Shown here piece after piece: positions 44,300 through 54,835 of a stretch of 64,000 bases of DNA; the stretch's first letter is position 1, and each line of letters starts with the position of its first letter. A program made the position numbers and the translations under genes. The notes beneath the pieces are model-generated. The model made no database searches. It was not told the DNA's origin and saw only the letters and a program-made list of their open reading frames with translations. Location of the stretch: assembly GCF_019145235.1 (NCBI RefSeq), contig NZ_JAHSTV010000003.1, forward strand, positions 186,001 to 250,000, read 5' to 3'. The stretch comes from Pseudomonas farris (lineage in GTDB: Bacteria; Pseudomonadota; Gammaproteobacteria; Pseudomonadales; Pseudomonadaceae).

Positions 44300-46120
44300 G
44301 TGATCGAAAATCTACGCAACATCGCCATCATTGCTCACGTTGACCATGGTAAAACCACCCTGGTAGACAAACTCTTGCGTCAATCCGGCACCCTGGAGCG
44401 CAACGAGCTCAACGACGAGCGCGTGATGGACTCCAACGACCAGGAGAAAGAGCGCGGTATTACCATTCTGGCGAAAAACACCGCCATCAACTGGAACGGC
44501 TACCACATCAACATCGTGGACACCCCGGGCCACGCCGACTTCGGCGGCGAAGTTGAACGCGTAATGTCGATGGTTGACTCCGTTCTGCTGCTGGTTGACG
44601 CTCAAGACGGCCCTATGCCGCAAACCCGTTTCGTGACCAAGAAGGCTTTCGAAGCCGGCCTGCGTCCAATCGTGGTTATCAACAAGGTTGACCGTCCAGG
44701 CGCGCGTCCGGACTGGGTTCTGGACCAGATCTTCGACCTGTTCGACAACCTCGGTGCTACCGAAGAACAGCTGGACTTCAAAGTCGTCTACGCCTCGGCC
44801 CTGAACGGCATTGCCGGTCTGGAACACACCGACATGGCTGAAGACATGACTCCGCTGTACCAGTCGATCGTCGACAACGTACCTGCGCCGAAAGTCGACC
44901 GTGACGGTCCGTTCCAGATGCAAATCTCCGCTCTGGACTACAACAGCTTCCTGGGTGTTATCGGCGTTGGCCGTATCGCTCGTGGTCGCATCAAGCCGAA
45001 CACTCCGGTTGTCGCTATCGACGCCGACGGCAAGAAGCGTAACGGTCGTATCCTGAAGCTGATGGGTCACCACGGCCTGCACCGCATCGACGTTGAAGAA
45101 GCAGCTGCCGGCGACATCGTCTGCATCAGCGGCTTCGACCAGCTGTTCATCTCCGACACTCTGTGCGACCCACTGAACGTCGAAGCGATGAAGCCGCTGA
45201 CCGTTGACGAGCCAACCGTTTCCATGACCTTCCAGGTAAACGACTCGCCTTTCTGCGGTAAAGAAGGCAAGTTCGTCACCAGCCGTAACATCAAGGAACG
45301 TCTGGACAAAGAACTGCTCTACAACGTTGCTCTGCGCGTTGAAGAAGGCGACACCGCCGACAAGTTCAAAGTCTCCGGCCGTGGTGAGCTGCACCTCTCG
45401 GTACTGATCGAAACCATGCGTCGCGAAGGCTTCGAAATGGGTGTTGGTCGTCCGGAAGTAATCATCCGCATGGTTGACGGCGTCAAGCACGAACCGTACG
45501 AAAACGTGACCATCGACCTGCCGGAAGAATCGCAAGGTTCGATCATGGAACAGATCGGTATCCGTAAAGGCGACCTGACCAACATGGTTCCGGATGGCAA
45601 GGGCCGTGTGCGCCTTGAGTACAACATCCCGGCTCGTGGCTTGATCGGTTTCCGTAACGAGTTCCTGACCCTGACCTCCGGTGCAGGCATCCTGACCTCG
45701 ATCTTCGACCGTTACGACGTGATGAAGTCCGGCGACATGTCCGGCCGTCAGAACGGCGTGCTGGTTTCGGTTGCTACCGGTAAGGCGCTGACTTACTCGC
45801 TGGAAACCCTGCAAGCTCGCGGCAAACTGTTCCTGGGTCACGGTGAAGACGTGTACGAAGGTCAAATCGTCGGCATCAACAGCCGCGACAACGACCTGGG
45901 TGTCAACCCAACCAAAGGCAAGAAGCTCGACAACATGCGTGCTTCGGGTAAAGACGAAACCATCGCTCTGGTTCCGCCTATCCGCTTCACTCTGGAGCAG
46001 GCTCTGGAATTCGTTCAAGAAGACGAATTGTGCGAAGTCACTCCTAAGTCCATCCGTCTTCGTAAGAAGATCCTGGGCGAAAGCGAGCGTACCCGCGCTG
46101 CCAAGAAAGCCGGTAACTGA
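44300..46120 (+). CDS. typA: ribosome-binding GTPase TypA/BipA
   Basis: A 606-residue translational GTPase. G1 is AHVDHGKTT (12-20), G3 [12 protein letters not shown]4 [10 protein letters not shown]. Domain order is G domain, EF-Tu-like beta barrel, EF-G domain III and V-like parts, and the TypA-specific C-terminus ([20 protein letters not shown]). It binds the ribosome, affects 50S assembly at low temperature and stress gene translation. A GTG start is used, with GAGATACACAA upstream. Codon use shows strong bias, fitting high expression. A strong terminator follows. Confidence 0.97.
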   Translation: MIENLRNIAIIAHVDHGKTTLVDKLLRQSGTLERNELNDERVMDSNDQEKERGITILAKNTAINWNGYHINIVDTPGHADFGGEVERVMSMVDSVLLLVDAQDGPMPQTRFVTKKAFEAGLRPIVVINKVDRPGARPDWVLDQIFDLFDNLGATEEQLDFKVVYASALNGIAGLEHTDMAEDMTPLYQSIVDNVPAPKVDRDGPFQMQISALDYNSFLGVIGVGRIARGRIKPNTPVVAIDADGKKRNGRILKLMGHHGLHRIDVEEAAAGDIVCISGFDQLFISDTLCDPLNVEAMKPLTVDEPTVSMTFQVNDSPFCGKEGKFVTSRNIKERLDKELLYNVALRVEEGDTADKFKVSGRGELHLSVLIETMRREGFEMGVGRPEVIIRMVDGVKHEPYENVTIDLPEESQGSIMEQIGIRKGDLTNMVPDGKGRVRLEYNIPARGLIGFRNEFLTLTSGAGILTSIFDRYDVMKSGDMSGRQNGVLVSVATGKALTYSLETLQARGKLFLGHGEDVYEGQIVGINSRDNDLGVNPTKGKKLDNMRASGKDETIALVPPIRFTLEQALEFVQEDELCEVTPKSIRLRKKILGESERTRAAKKAGN

Positions 46121-46147
46121 GTTTCGACTTAGTTAGCGCTTAAAAAA

Positions 46148-46178
46148 ACGCCCCCGACCGCAAGGTCGGGGGCGTTTT
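46148..46178. terminator. terminator of typA
   Basis: ACGCCCCCGACC-GCAA-GGTCGGGGGCGTTTTT with an A-run before it. A stable 12-bp stem; it can act in both directions. Confidence 0.93.
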
Positions 46179-46214
46179 TGTACGTCTGGGGTTTGTATGG
46201 TGTTTGATCTGGCC

Positions 46215-46292
46215 CCTTCGCGAGCAAGCCCGCTCCCACATTTGATTTGCGGCGTACACAAATCAAATGTGGGAGCGGGCTTGCTCGCGAAG
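46215..46292. repeat. REP pair in outward (inverse-first) order
   Basis: An inverse copy at 46215-46241 and a forward copy at 46268-46292 flank TTTGATTTGCGGCGTACACAAATCAAA, itself an imperfect palindrome. Confidence 0.88.
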
Positions 46293-46327
46293 GCGGGCTG
46301 TCAGGCGCCGAAGAACTCGGTGGCGGA

Positions 46328-46768
46328 TTAAAACTTCTCGAGCGTGCGACGGCTGCTGCTCTCGCGCACCACTTCTTTGGGCTTGTACGCGCAATACCCC
46401 GGCCGCGGCCCGATCTTCGGGTGGTTGCGGCAGGTGTCCGGGCGCTTATCATAAATAGTGCACAGACGGCTCTTACGATCCAGGTACAGGCAATCGTTGT
46501 TGCTCATGCGCTGAAGGGTGAAGATCTCGGACTTCTGGTTATAGCGCTCGACGATCCCTTCCTTCTGCAAACGCTTGGCGATGTTCTTGGGCGGATCGCC
46601 ACGCTCGAATTCGTCAACGATGCCGATACGGATCAGATCCTTGATCTTGACCTCGACCGGCAAGGTGCAGCAGCTGGACACGCAGGAACCGCACATCGGG
46701 GCAGAGTACTTGGCCCAGGTATCGAGGCGATCGATCTCCGCGGCGGCGATCAGGTTGGGCTTCATCAT
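46328..46768 (-). CDS. YkgJ-family cysteine cluster protein
   Basis: A 146-residue protein with the zinc/iron chelating cysteine-cluster layout: CGSCVSSCC near the N-terminus, DCLYLDRKSRLCTIYDKRPDTCRNHP in the middle (written here as two short blocks: NNDCLYL and CTIYDKRPDTC), and GYCAYKPKEV. Cys residues probably bind a metal or Fe-S cluster. Function unknown. Two adjacent ATG codons can start it (46768 or 46765). It stands alone. Confidence 0.87.
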   Translation of the reverse strand: MMKPNLIAAAEIDRLDTWAKYSAPMCGSCVSSCCTLPVEVKIKDLIRIGIVDEFERGDPPKNIAKRLQKEGIVERYNQKSEIFTLQRMSNNDCLYLDRKSRLCTIYDKRPDTCRNHPKIGPRPGYCAYKPKEVVRESSSRRTLEKF

Positions 46769-47024
46769 CGGTTGTTACCAGCGTGTGCATCAGGGCGCGC
46801 GATCATACCGGGACTGGTGGATTTTTGAACAACCTTTCGCCAGATTTTTTCACTTGGCGCAAAATAATCCCTGTGTCCGGCACGGCCCCTGCATTGTTTC
46901 TGGCACGCGACAATGTAATGTCGATCTATCTCGCACTAACAGGGAAAACTGCCGAACCAGAGTCTCAATGGTCTGTCAGACCGACTAGGCTCAGACAACT
47001 TCACGCTCGCTCGAGGTCTTATCG

Positions 47025-49475
47025 ATGACTCAAGAACCACTTGTTCGCGAAGCAGAGGTGGCCGCATTCCGCGACGCCGTCTTGACCAAGCTTACCTACG
47101 CGGTGGGCAAAGACCCTGATCATGCCTTCGACCACGACTGGTTCGAAGCCATCGCCCTGGCGGCGCGCGATCACATGGTCGAGCACTGGATGGACCACAC
47201 CCGGCAGATCTACCGTAAAGGTCAGAAGCGGGTCTATTACCTTTCCCTTGAATTTCTCATTGGCCGCTTGCTCTACGACAGCTTGAGCAACCTCGGCCTG
47301 CTCGATGTGGCCCGCGAGGCCATGACTGAACTTGGCGTCGACATCGAACGCATCCGTCTGCTGGAGCCCGATGCGGCGCTAGGCAACGGAGGCCTCGGGC
47401 GTCTGGCGGCGTGCTTCATGGAAAGCATGTCGACCCTGGGTATCGCCGGCCACGGTTACGGCATTCGTTACGAACACGGTTTGTTCCGCCAGGCCATCGT
47501 CGACGGTTGGCAGCAGGAGCAGACCGAACACTGGCTGGATTTCGGCAACCCATGGGAGTTCGAGCGGCCGGAGGTCGCCTACCCGATCGGCTTCGGCGGC
47601 AGTGTCGAAACCGTGACCGATGAAAACGGCAAATCCAGGCAAGTCTGGTCCCCGGCGGAAACCGTGCGGGCCATCGCTTATGACACCCCGGTAGTCGGTT
47701 GGCGCGGCGCGAGTGTCAACACGCTGCGACTGTGGCGTGCCCGGGCCATGGAAGATTTGCACCTGGAGCGCTTTAACGCTGGCGACCACTTGGGCGCGGT
47801 AGCTGAAGTGGCCCGGGCCGAAAGTATCTCCCGCGTACTCTATCCGGCGGACAGCACCGATGCTGGCCAGGAACTGCGTCTGCGTCAGGAGTACTTCTTC
47901 GTCGCCGCATCCCTGCAGGATCTGCTGCGCCGCCATCGCAACATGCACACCTCGGTGCTGACCCTGGGCGATCACGCGGCCATTCAACTCAATGACACTC
48001 ACCCCTCGATCGCTGTGGCCGAGTTGATGCGTCAGTTGGTCGACGTTTATGACGTGGCGTGGGATGCGGCGTGGCAGGTCACTGTCGACACGCTGTCGTA
48101 TACCAACCATACGTTGTTGCCGGAAGCGCTGGAAACCTGGCCGGTCGGTTTGATGGAGCGGATGCTGCCGCGGCACATGCAGATCATTTATTTGATCAAC
48201 GCCCAGCACATCGATTCGTTGCGGGCCAAGGGCGTTCACGATTTCGACGTGTTGCGTGCGGTGTCGCTGATCGAGGAAGACAACGGTCGTCGCGTGCGCA
48301 TGGGCAACCTGGCATTCCTTGGTTCTCACAGCGTAAACGGCGTGTCCGGCCTGCATACGCAGCTGATGCGCAGCACGGTGTTCTCCGAACTGCATAAACT
48401 TTATCCGGAGCGGATCAACAACAAGACCAACGGCATTACCTTCCGCCGCTGGCTCTATCAGGCCAACCCCGAGTTGACCTCGATGATGGTCGACGCCCTC
48501 GGCCCGGATATGCTGGATAACCCCGAAGAAAGCCTGATAGGGCTGGAACCGTTTGCCGAAAAGACGGCATTCCGTAAACAGTTCGCCGAGCAGCGGCTGC
48601 ACAGTAAAAAAGCCCTGGCGTACCTGATTCATGAACGGTTGGGGATCGCGATCAACCCGGCGGCGATGTTCGACGTGCAGGTCAAGCGGATCCACGAATA
48701 CAAACGTCAGTTGCTCAACCTGCTGCACACCGTCGCGCTGTATCAGGCGATTCGTGCCGAACCGGAAATCGACTGGGTGCCGAGGGTGAAAATCTTCGCC
48801 GGTAAGGCGGCGGCCAGTTATCACCAGGCCAAGTTGATCATCAAACTGACCAACGACATCGCCCGGGTGGTCAACAACGACCCGACCGTGCGTGGTTTGC
48901 TCAAAGTGGTCTTCTTGCCTAACTACAACGTCAGCCTGGCCGAAAGCATCATTCCGGCGGCGGACTTGTCGGAGCAGATTTCCACCGCCGGCTTCGAAGC
49001 CTCAGGCACCAGCAACATGAAGTTCGGCCTCAACGGCGCGCTGACCATCGGCACCCTGGACGGGGCCAATGTGGAGATGTGCGAGCGCATCGGTGCCGAA
49101 CACATGTTCATCTTCGGCCTGAGCGCCGAGCAAGTGGAAGCGCGCAAGCTCAACCATGAATACAGTGCGGCGCCGGACATTGCCGCCTCCCATCGACTCA
49201 ACGACGTGCTGCAAGCGATTCGCGGCGGGGTGTTCTCACCGGACGATCCGTCCCGCTACACCACACTGATCGATTCGCTGGTGGACTATGACCGCTTCCT
49301 GGTCTGCGCCGATTTCGACTCTTACTGGAACGCTCAGATGCGCGTCGAGGCTCACTGGCACGACTCGAAAGAATGGTGGCGCTCGGCGGTATTGAGCAGC
49401 GCGCGGATGGGCTGGTTCTCGTCCGACCGGACCATTCGCGAGTACGCCACGGATATCTGGAAAGCGTTGGAGTAA
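47025..49475 (+). CDS. glgP: glycogen/alpha-glucan phosphorylase
   Basis: An 816-residue PLP enzyme releasing glucose-1-phosphate from alpha-1,4-glucans. The PLP Lys666 is in SGTSNMKFGLNGALTIGTLD. Other family blocks are YYLSLEFLIGRLLYDSLSNL, ALGNGGLGRLAACFMESM and NDTHPSIAVAELMR. Full length, no truncation. It sits apart from other glycogen genes here. A GC-rich hairpin follows at 49498. Whole-gene codon use is ordinary for the window. Confidence 0.96.
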   Translation: MTQEPLVREAEVAAFRDAVLTKLTYAVGKDPDHAFDHDWFEAIALAARDHMVEHWMDHTRQIYRKGQKRVYYLSLEFLIGRLLYDSLSNLGLLDVAREAMTELGVDIERIRLLEPDAALGNGGLGRLAACFMESMSTLGIAGHGYGIRYEHGLFRQAIVDGWQQEQTEHWLDFGNPWEFERPEVAYPIGFGGSVETVTDENGKSRQVWSPAETVRAIAYDTPVVGWRGASVNTLRLWRARAMEDLHLERFNAGDHLGAVAEVARAESISRVLYPADSTDAGQELRLRQEYFFVAASLQDLLRRHRNMHTSVLTLGDHAAIQLNDTHPSIAVAELMRQLVDVYDVAWDAAWQVTVDTLSYTNHTLLPEALETWPVGLMERMLPRHMQIIYLINAQHIDSLRAKGVHDFDVLRAVSLIEEDNGRRVRMGNLAFLGSHSVNGVSGLHTQLMRSTVFSELHKLYPERINNKTNGITFRRWLYQANPELTSMMVDALGPDMLDNPEESLIGLEPFAEKTAFRKQFAEQRLHSKKALAYLIHERLGIAINPAAMFDVQVKRIHEYKRQLLNLLHTVALYQAIRAEPEIDWVPRVKIFAGKAAASYHQAKLIIKLTNDIARVVNNDPTVRGLLKVVFLPNYNVSLAESIIPAADLSEQISTAGFEASGTSNMKFGLNGALTIGTLDGANVEMCERIGAEHMFIFGLSAEQVEARKLNHEYSAAPDIAASHRLNDVLQAIRGGVFSPDDPSRYTTLIDSLVDYDRFLVCADFDSYWNAQMRVEAHWHDSKEWWRSAVLSSARMGWFSSDRTIREYATDIWKALE

Positions 49476-49497
49476 CTTTTAGCGACAAATGTGCGTA

Positions 49498-49519
49498 AGG
49501 CCCAACGTCCGTTGGGCCT
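49498..49519. terminator. hairpin after glgP
   Basis: AGGCCCAACG-TC-CGTTGGGCCT, a perfect 10-bp stem without a T-run. It probably marks the 3' end of glgP. Confidence 0.5.
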
Positions 49520-49550
49520 GATCGATATACTAAGCACCAACTTGACCCTT

Positions 49551-49641
49551 GTGGGAGCGGGCTTGCTCGCGAAAGTGGACCGACATTCAACATCAATGTC
49601 GAATGTCAGGCCCTCTTCGCGAGCAAGCCCGCTCCCACATT
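49551..49641. repeat. REP doublet
   Basis: Forward copy at 49551, inverse copy ending 49640; loop with CAACATCAATGTCG. Confidence 0.9.
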
Positions 49642-49765
49642 GGGTTTGTGGTGCAGATGCAATCTGGCTCTCACACTGGACTCCGGGTGTCTGCTCACTA
49701 GACTGAGCATTGACGCTATATCGCCCGGATTTGCCCCACCGCGGGGCTGCTTAGGGATATCGACC

Positions 49766-52700
49766 ATGCAATGGATGTTCATGCTGATTGGGCTGCTGCT
49801 GGGCTGGATGCTTGACGAGTCGTTCAGCGATGCGTTGTTGGGCGCTTTACTCGGGCTGGGCATCGGTCAGGCAATCCGCATCAGCCGCTTGAATACTCAA
49901 ACCGCCGAACAGCGGCGCTTGCTCGATCAGGCGCAGGTGGCGCTGCATGCGGTCGAGCAGCGACTGGCATTGCTGGAAGTGTCGGGCTTCAAAACACCTG
50001 AAGCCAGTGAACCTGCGGCCAGCGAACCGGTTCCATCCCCTGAAATCATTCTTGAGCAAGCCCCTGTCGCCACCCCGGAATTGATCTGGGAGCTGCCGCC
50101 TGAACTCGAACCCATCACAGCTGCTGCCACCGAAGCCAGTCGTCCGCCGTCCGCTGATGCCTGGAAACCCGATCCGGTTGCTCGTGAACCCCAGCAACCG
50201 GCGGCGCCTCGCGGCCCGAACTTCATCGAGCGCGCCATCAGCGGCGCGCGCAGTTGGTTGTTCGGCGGCAATACCGTGCTGCGGGTCGGCGTGGTGCTGT
50301 TGTTCCTCGGTCTGGCCTTCCTGTTGCGCTACGCCACTGAAGGCATGGTGGTGCCGGTCGAGTTGCGTTACGCCGGTGTTGCGGCGGCGGCCTTGGGTTT
50401 GCTCGCGCTGGGCTGGTTGCTGCGACTGCGCAACAGCAACTACGCGCTGATGCTGCAAGGCACTGGGATTGCGGTGTTGTACCTGACAGTATTTGCCGCG
50501 ATGCGCCTGCATCCATTGCTCGACCCTACGGCTGCACTGGGGCTGCTGGTGGTGGTGACGGTGTTCTCGGCGATTCTCGCCATTACCCAAAACGCGTTGG
50601 GCCTGGCTGCCGCTGCCGCGCTGGGTGGTTTCGCCGCGCCAATCCTGACCTCCACCGGCGCCGGCAACCATGTCGCGCTGTTCAGCTACTTCGCCTTGCT
50701 CAATGCCGGCATCCTCGCCATCGCGTGGTTCAAGGCCTGGCGGCTGCTCAACCTGATCGGTTTTGTCGGCACCTTCGGCATCGGGTTGGCCTGGGGGCTG
50801 CGTTCCTATACACCGGAATTGCTGTGGAGCACCGAGCCGTTCCTGATTCTGTTTTTCCTGATGTACCTGGCCATCGGCCTGTTGTTCGCCCGGCGCAAGC
50901 TGCTGGAGATGAGCGATGCACCCGAGGACGACAGCCGCGAGGCACTGCTGCACTGGTCCGCGCGCAAGGGCGATTACGTCGACGGCACCATGTTGTTCGC
51001 GCCACCGCTGGTGGGTTTCGGTTTGCAGTTCGCGCTGGTGGAGCATCTGGAATTTGCCGCGGCTTTCAGCGCCTTGGCGCTGGGCATGATTTACATGGGG
51101 CTGGCCCGGTTGCTGATGGGCGGTAGAGCATTGTTGTTGGCGGAAACCTGTCTGGCGCTCGGGGTGATCTTCGCCAGCCTGGCGATTCCCTTGGGGCTCG
51201 ACGCGCGTTGGACTGCAGCAGCCTGGGCGGTGGAAGGCGCGGGGATTTTCTGGCTCGGCCTGCGCCAACAACGACCGCTGGCGCGAGCCTTTGCCTTGCT
51301 GCTGCAACTGGGCTCGGCACTGGCGTTTCTCAGTGAGCTGCGGATCGGCGAGAGCAGCCTGCTCGATGGCGCGCCGCTGGGGGCGTTGATGCTCGGCGTG
51401 GCGCTGCTGTTCAGTTTCTACCAATTGCGCAAAGCGTTGCCTGAACAGGCGTCGCAGTGGGAGCGCCAAGCACTGCCGGTATTGGCCTGTCTGGGGCTGA
51501 CGTTCCTTTATCTGCTGGCACCGCTGTTCTTCTTCACTCATGGCACGGCGATCAGTTGGGCGCTGGCCGGGTTGGCGACGCTGTTCGTCGGCCTGCGCCT
51601 GCAATCGAGGACGTTCCTGTTCACCGCGTTCGCCGTGCAACTGCTCGGCGGTGCATTGTTCCTGCTGCGGCTGCAAGGGGCGGGCGGTGAGTCGGCTGCG
51701 GTGTTCAGCGCCGGTTGGAGCGGTTTGCTCAGCGCGTCCCTGATCGGGCTGGCATTGATCGCCGGGATGTTGCTGGCGGCCCGCGACGAAATGGTGCGCA
51801 GTGACGTGCGTTTGCTGCGCGGCTTGTCAGTGGTGTTGCTGGCCGGTCTGGTGCTGATCAACCTCGCGGTGCTGTTCGTGTTGCCATGGCAAACCGCGAG
51901 CGCGGTATGGGCCGCCAGTGGTTTGTTCATCATCTGGCTGAGCCTGTACCTGAAGCAGCGCGTGAGTTTTGTCTTTGGTCTGCTGTTGCAGGTGATCGGT
52001 GGCGCTGCGTTCCTGTTCGCCGGGCCGGATCTGCTTGGCCCACTGCTTAGCGAAGGGTTGCGACCGCTGGCGCATAGCGGTTTCTGGACACCGCTGGTGC
52101 TGGGGCTGGCCGCATTCGTCGGGGCCTGGCGTCTGCAGCTCGGCAACCATGCTTCGTCCTTCGATGGGTTGAGCCTGCAGCGCTTATCGGAAGTGTTGCT
52201 GGTGTGGGGCGCGGGTTGGTGGGCGTTGGCGTGGGTCAGCGAAGTGCTGCGCTTTGCGCCGTTGAATCTGCAAGCCACCTTGTTGCTGGCCGTTGCCGCC
52301 GTGAGTGTCGCGCTGTGGGCGGTGTTGGCGCTGCGCCTGAAGTGGTCGTCGCTGGGCTTGCTCTGCACCTTGCTGATTCCCGCAGCCGGTCTGGTGCTGC
52401 TCGCGGCCTGGCATTCGCGTTATCACCCTGGCGCCAACTTCGGCTGGCTGGTTTGGGTTGCGGTGTTTGTCGTGCATTTCTTCTCCCTGCGGCGCCTGGC
52501 GCCGACGCTGCCTGCAACAGCCCTGAGCACCGCCCATGTACTCGGCTGCTGGCTGTTGATCGGCGTGTTGGCCCTGGAGCTGCGTTACGGTTTGTTGCTG
52601 TTGTCGGAGCAGTACAACGCCTGGCGCTGGTTGGGCTGGGCGATTCTGCCGAGCCTGTATCTGGTGCTGATGGCTGCACCGCGTGCGTGGCCATGGCCGG

Positions 52701-53353
52701 TATCGGAGTATTCCCGCGAGTACCGGGTCTATGCCGCTGCGCCGTTGGCGTTGTTGATGCTCGGCTGGTTCTGGCTGGCGAACATCGCCAGTGACGGCAC
52801 CGCCGAGCCGTTGCCATATGTGCCACTGATCAACCCGCTGGAGCTGGGCCTGCTGTTTGCTCTGTTCGGCGTTTACGTCTGGTCTCGGACCGCCGTGACG
52901 CAACTGGCAATTCGCAGGGAGTACGCCGATAACGCCACGCAAGTGATCGCCGGGGTTTCGCTGTTCGTCTTCTTCACCGCGTTGGTGATGCGCGCGGCTC
53001 ACCATTGGGGTGGCGTGCCGTACGCGCTGGATCTGCTGCTTGGGTCTATGTTGGTGCAGGCCGGCTTGTCCATCGTCTGGACCCTGATGGCCCTGAGTCT
53101 GATGATCGGTGGGCATCTGCGCCATCGCCGCGAAGTCTGGCTGATCGGCGCAGCGCTGATAGGGCTGGTGGTCGCCAAGTTGTTCTTCGTTGAATTGAGT
53201 AACCGCGGCGGGCTGGCGCGGATCGTGTCGTTTATCGGCGTTGGCGTGTTGCTGTTGGTGGTGGGCTATTTCGCTCCGTTGCCGCCCAAACGTGCCGAAG
53301 CTGTGCCGGATGTTGAAAAACCGGCCCCTGAAACCGAAGGAGTGTCGTCTTGA
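49766..53353 (+). CDS. DUF2339 giant multi-pass membrane protein
   Basis: A protein of about 1195 residues with a membrane helix pair at the N-terminus (MQWMFMLIGLLLGWMLDESF onward), a coiled-coil/Pro-rich cytoplasmic or periplasmic segment (about 40-155) and then around 30 closely spaced membrane helices to the C-terminus, the DUF2339 layout. Conserved patches include PNFIERAISGARSWLFGGNT and VGVVLLFLGLAFLLRYATEG. No transport or enzyme motif recognised. Its stop overlaps the TTG start of the DUF3999 gene (TTGA), and the pairing of these two families suggests a joint envelope function. Confidence 0.9.
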   Translation: MQWMFMLIGLLLGWMLDESFSDALLGALLGLGIGQAIRISRLNTQTAEQRRLLDQAQVALHAVEQRLALLEVSGFKTPEASEPAASEPVPSPEIILEQAPVATPELIWELPPELEPITAAATEASRPPSADAWKPDPVAREPQQPAAPRGPNFIERAISGARSWLFGGNTVLRVGVVLLFLGLAFLLRYATEGMVVPVELRYAGVAAAALGLLALGWLLRLRNSNYALMLQGTGIAVLYLTVFAAMRLHPLLDPTAALGLLVVVTVFSAILAITQNALGLAAAAALGGFAAPILTSTGAGNHVALFSYFALLNAGILAIAWFKAWRLLNLIGFVGTFGIGLAWGLRSYTPELLWSTEPFLILFFLMYLAIGLLFARRKLLEMSDAPEDDSREALLHWSARKGDYVDGTMLFAPPLVGFGLQFALVEHLEFAAAFSALALGMIYMGLARLLMGGRALLLAETCLALGVIFASLAIPLGLDARWTAAAWAVEGAGIFWLGLRQQRPLARAFALLLQLGSALAFLSELRIGESSLLDGAPLGALMLGVALLFSFYQLRKALPEQASQWERQALPVLACLGLTFLYLLAPLFFFTHGTAISWALAGLATLFVGLRLQSRTFLFTAFAVQLLGGALFLLRLQGAGGESAAVFSAGWSGLLSASLIGLALIAGMLLAARDEMVRSDVRLLRGLSVVLLAGLVLINLAVLFVLPWQTASAVWAASGLFIIWLSLYLKQRVSFVFGLLLQVIGGAAFLFAGPDLLGPLLSEGLRPLAHSGFWTPLVLGLAAFVGAWRLQLGNHASSFDGLSLQRLSEVLLVWGAGWWALAWVSEVLRFAPLNLQATLLLAVAAVSVALWAVLALRLKWSSLGLLCTLLIPAAGLVLLAAWHSRYHPGANFGWLVWVAVFVVHFFSLRRLAPTLPATALSTAHVLGCWLLIGVLALELRYGLLLLSEQYNAWRWLGWAILPSLYLVLMAAPRAWPWPVSEYSREYRVYAAAPLALLMLGWFWLANIASDGTAEPLPYVPLINPLELGLLFALFGVYVWSRTAVTQLAIRREYADNATQVIAGVSLFVFFTALVMRAAHHWGGVPYALDLLLGSMLVQAGLSIVWTLMALSLMIGGHLRHRREVWLIGAALIGLVVAKLFFVELSNRGGLARIVSFIGVGVLLLVVGYFAPLPPKRAEAVPDVEKPAPETEGVSS

Positions 53354-54717
53354 GTCAGAAACTGAACCTTGGCTGGTGGGGGGCTGTGGTGCTGGGTGTG
53401 ACGCTATCGGCCGGCGCGCAGGAAAAACCGGCGGACTTTGCCACGCAGGTGCCGTTGTCGTTGAGTGGCGAGGGCCCGTGGTATCGCCTGGAGTTGCCCT
53501 TGGGCGTGCAACTGAAAGCGCGACAAACCGATCTCAGCGATCTGCGCGTGTTCAACGCCGCCGGTGAGCCTCAGGCTTATGCTCTGGCCCGAGAACCGGC
53601 GCAGACCCGCGAAAACCGCACGCTGAACGACGTAAAGTGGTTCCCGTTGTACAACTCGGCGGATGCCACCGAGCGCGCGCCGAGTGTGCGCGTGCAATCG
53701 AACACCAATGGCACGTTGATCGAAGTGCAGCCGTCCAGCCAGTTGGAGGCGGGCGAAGAAGAGCTGCGCGGCTGGTTACTCGATGCCAGTCGAATCAAGG
53801 CGCCGTTACAGCAATTGATCCTCGACTGGACCAGTGATCGTGACGGTTTCCAGCGTTTCAGCATTGAAGCCAGCGACGACTTGCAGCATTGGCAGTCGTG
53901 GGGCGAAGGGCAGGTGGCGCGTCTGACGTTTGCCGACGAACGGGTCGAGCAACATGAAGTCGGCCTGCCGGGGCAATCGGCGCGCTACTTGCGCTTGCTG
54001 TGGAGCTCACCGCAATCGGCGCCAGTGCTGACGTCGGCGCAACTGGAAAGCACTAACCCTCGCACCTTGCCGCTGCCGTTGGTCTGGTCGCAACCATTGG
54101 TTGGCACCAGCGTGAAGGCCGGTGAGTACATCTGGCAATTGCCGATGGGGCTGAACGTCCAGCGCTTGCAGATCGAGCTGAATCAACCCAACAGCCTGGC
54201 ACCGGTGACGTTGTCGGGTCGCCGGGAAACCAGCCTGCCGTGGCAAACGTTGACCAGCGGTTTGCTCTACCGCTTGACCCAGAATGGCCAGGACGTGGTG
54301 CAGAACGAATTGCAGCTGTCGGGCCAGACCGTACAGCAATTGAAGCTGACGGTGGATGAGCGCGGCGGTGGCCTGGGCGCCGAAGCGCCGACCGTCCGAT
54401 TTGCGGTGCGCTCCACGCAACTGGTGTTCCTGGCGCGCGGCGCCGGGCCTTATACGCTGGCGCTGGGGAGTGCGACGGTGAAGGCGGCGAGCTTGCCGTT
54501 GTCGACGCTGATTCCGGATTACAGCGCTGCGAAGCTGGCGGCGTTGGGCAAGGCGACGGTGGAGGGTGGGGTCGTGGTGACTCCGGCGGCGACCGTGCCA
54601 ACGGTGGCGGACACAAACTGGAAGAAATTCGGGTTGTGGGCGGTGCTGTTGCTCAGTGTGCTGTTTTTGGGGGCCATGGCGTTCAGCTTGCTGCGCAAGC
54701 CGGTTGTTAAGTCCTGA
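53350..54717 (+). CDS. DUF3999 periplasmic/membrane protein
   Basis: A 455-residue protein with an N-terminal signal peptide (LGWWGAVVLGVTLSAGAQE), a large beta-rich exported part (SLSGEGPWYRLELPLGVQLK, RVQSNTNGTLIEVQPSSQLE, GFQRFSIEASDDLQHWQSWG) and a C-terminal membrane helix (FGLWAVLLLSVLFLGAMAFS). The start is TTG at 53350, chosen because GAAGGAG lies 7 bases upstream and it gives a 4-base overlap with the DUF2339 stop. Probably an envelope partner of the DUF2339 protein; function unknown. Confidence 0.88.
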   Translation: MSQKLNLGWWGAVVLGVTLSAGAQEKPADFATQVPLSLSGEGPWYRLELPLGVQLKARQTDLSDLRVFNAAGEPQAYALAREPAQTRENRTLNDVKWFPLYNSADATERAPSVRVQSNTNGTLIEVQPSSQLEAGEEELRGWLLDASRIKAPLQQLILDWTSDRDGFQRFSIEASDDLQHWQSWGEGQVARLTFADERVEQHEVGLPGQSARYLRLLWSSPQSAPVLTSAQLESTNPRTLPLPLVWSQPLVGTSVKAGEYIWQLPMGLNVQRLQIELNQPNSLAPVTLSGRRETSLPWQTLTSGLLYRLTQNGQDVVQNELQLSGQTVQQLKLTVDERGGGLGAEAPTVRFAVRSTQLVFLARGAGPYTLALGSATVKAASLPLSTLIPDYSAAKLAALGKATVEGGVVVTPAATVPTVADTNWKKFGLWAVLLLSVLFLGAMAFSLLRKPVVKS

Positions 54718-54740
54718 GGATGGCTGGCGCTACGCGCCAT

Positions 54741-54835
54741 TCGCGAGCAAGCCCGCTCCCACACTGGATCTCGGTCGTACACAAATGTTGTGTACGCTGA
54801 AGATCTACTGTGGGAGCGAGCTTGCTCGCGAAAGC
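54741..54835. repeat. REP pair in outward (inverse-first) order
   Basis: Inverse copy at 54741-54763 and forward copy at 54809-54835; the interval GGATCTCGGTCGTACACAAA...GAAGATC is shared with the pair at 56661. It fills part of the 303-base gap between the DUF3999 gene and fbp, where no gene is seen. Confidence 0.88.

Noticed and set aside
44312..46018. 568-codon minus-strand frame inside typA
   Set aside because: It is a shadow of a highly expressed gene with biased codons.
49847..51676. 609-codon minus-strand frame inside the DUF2339 gene
   Set aside because: It is Gln/Arg/His-rich low-complexity translation, typical of an antisense frame of Leu/Ala-rich membrane protein DNA.
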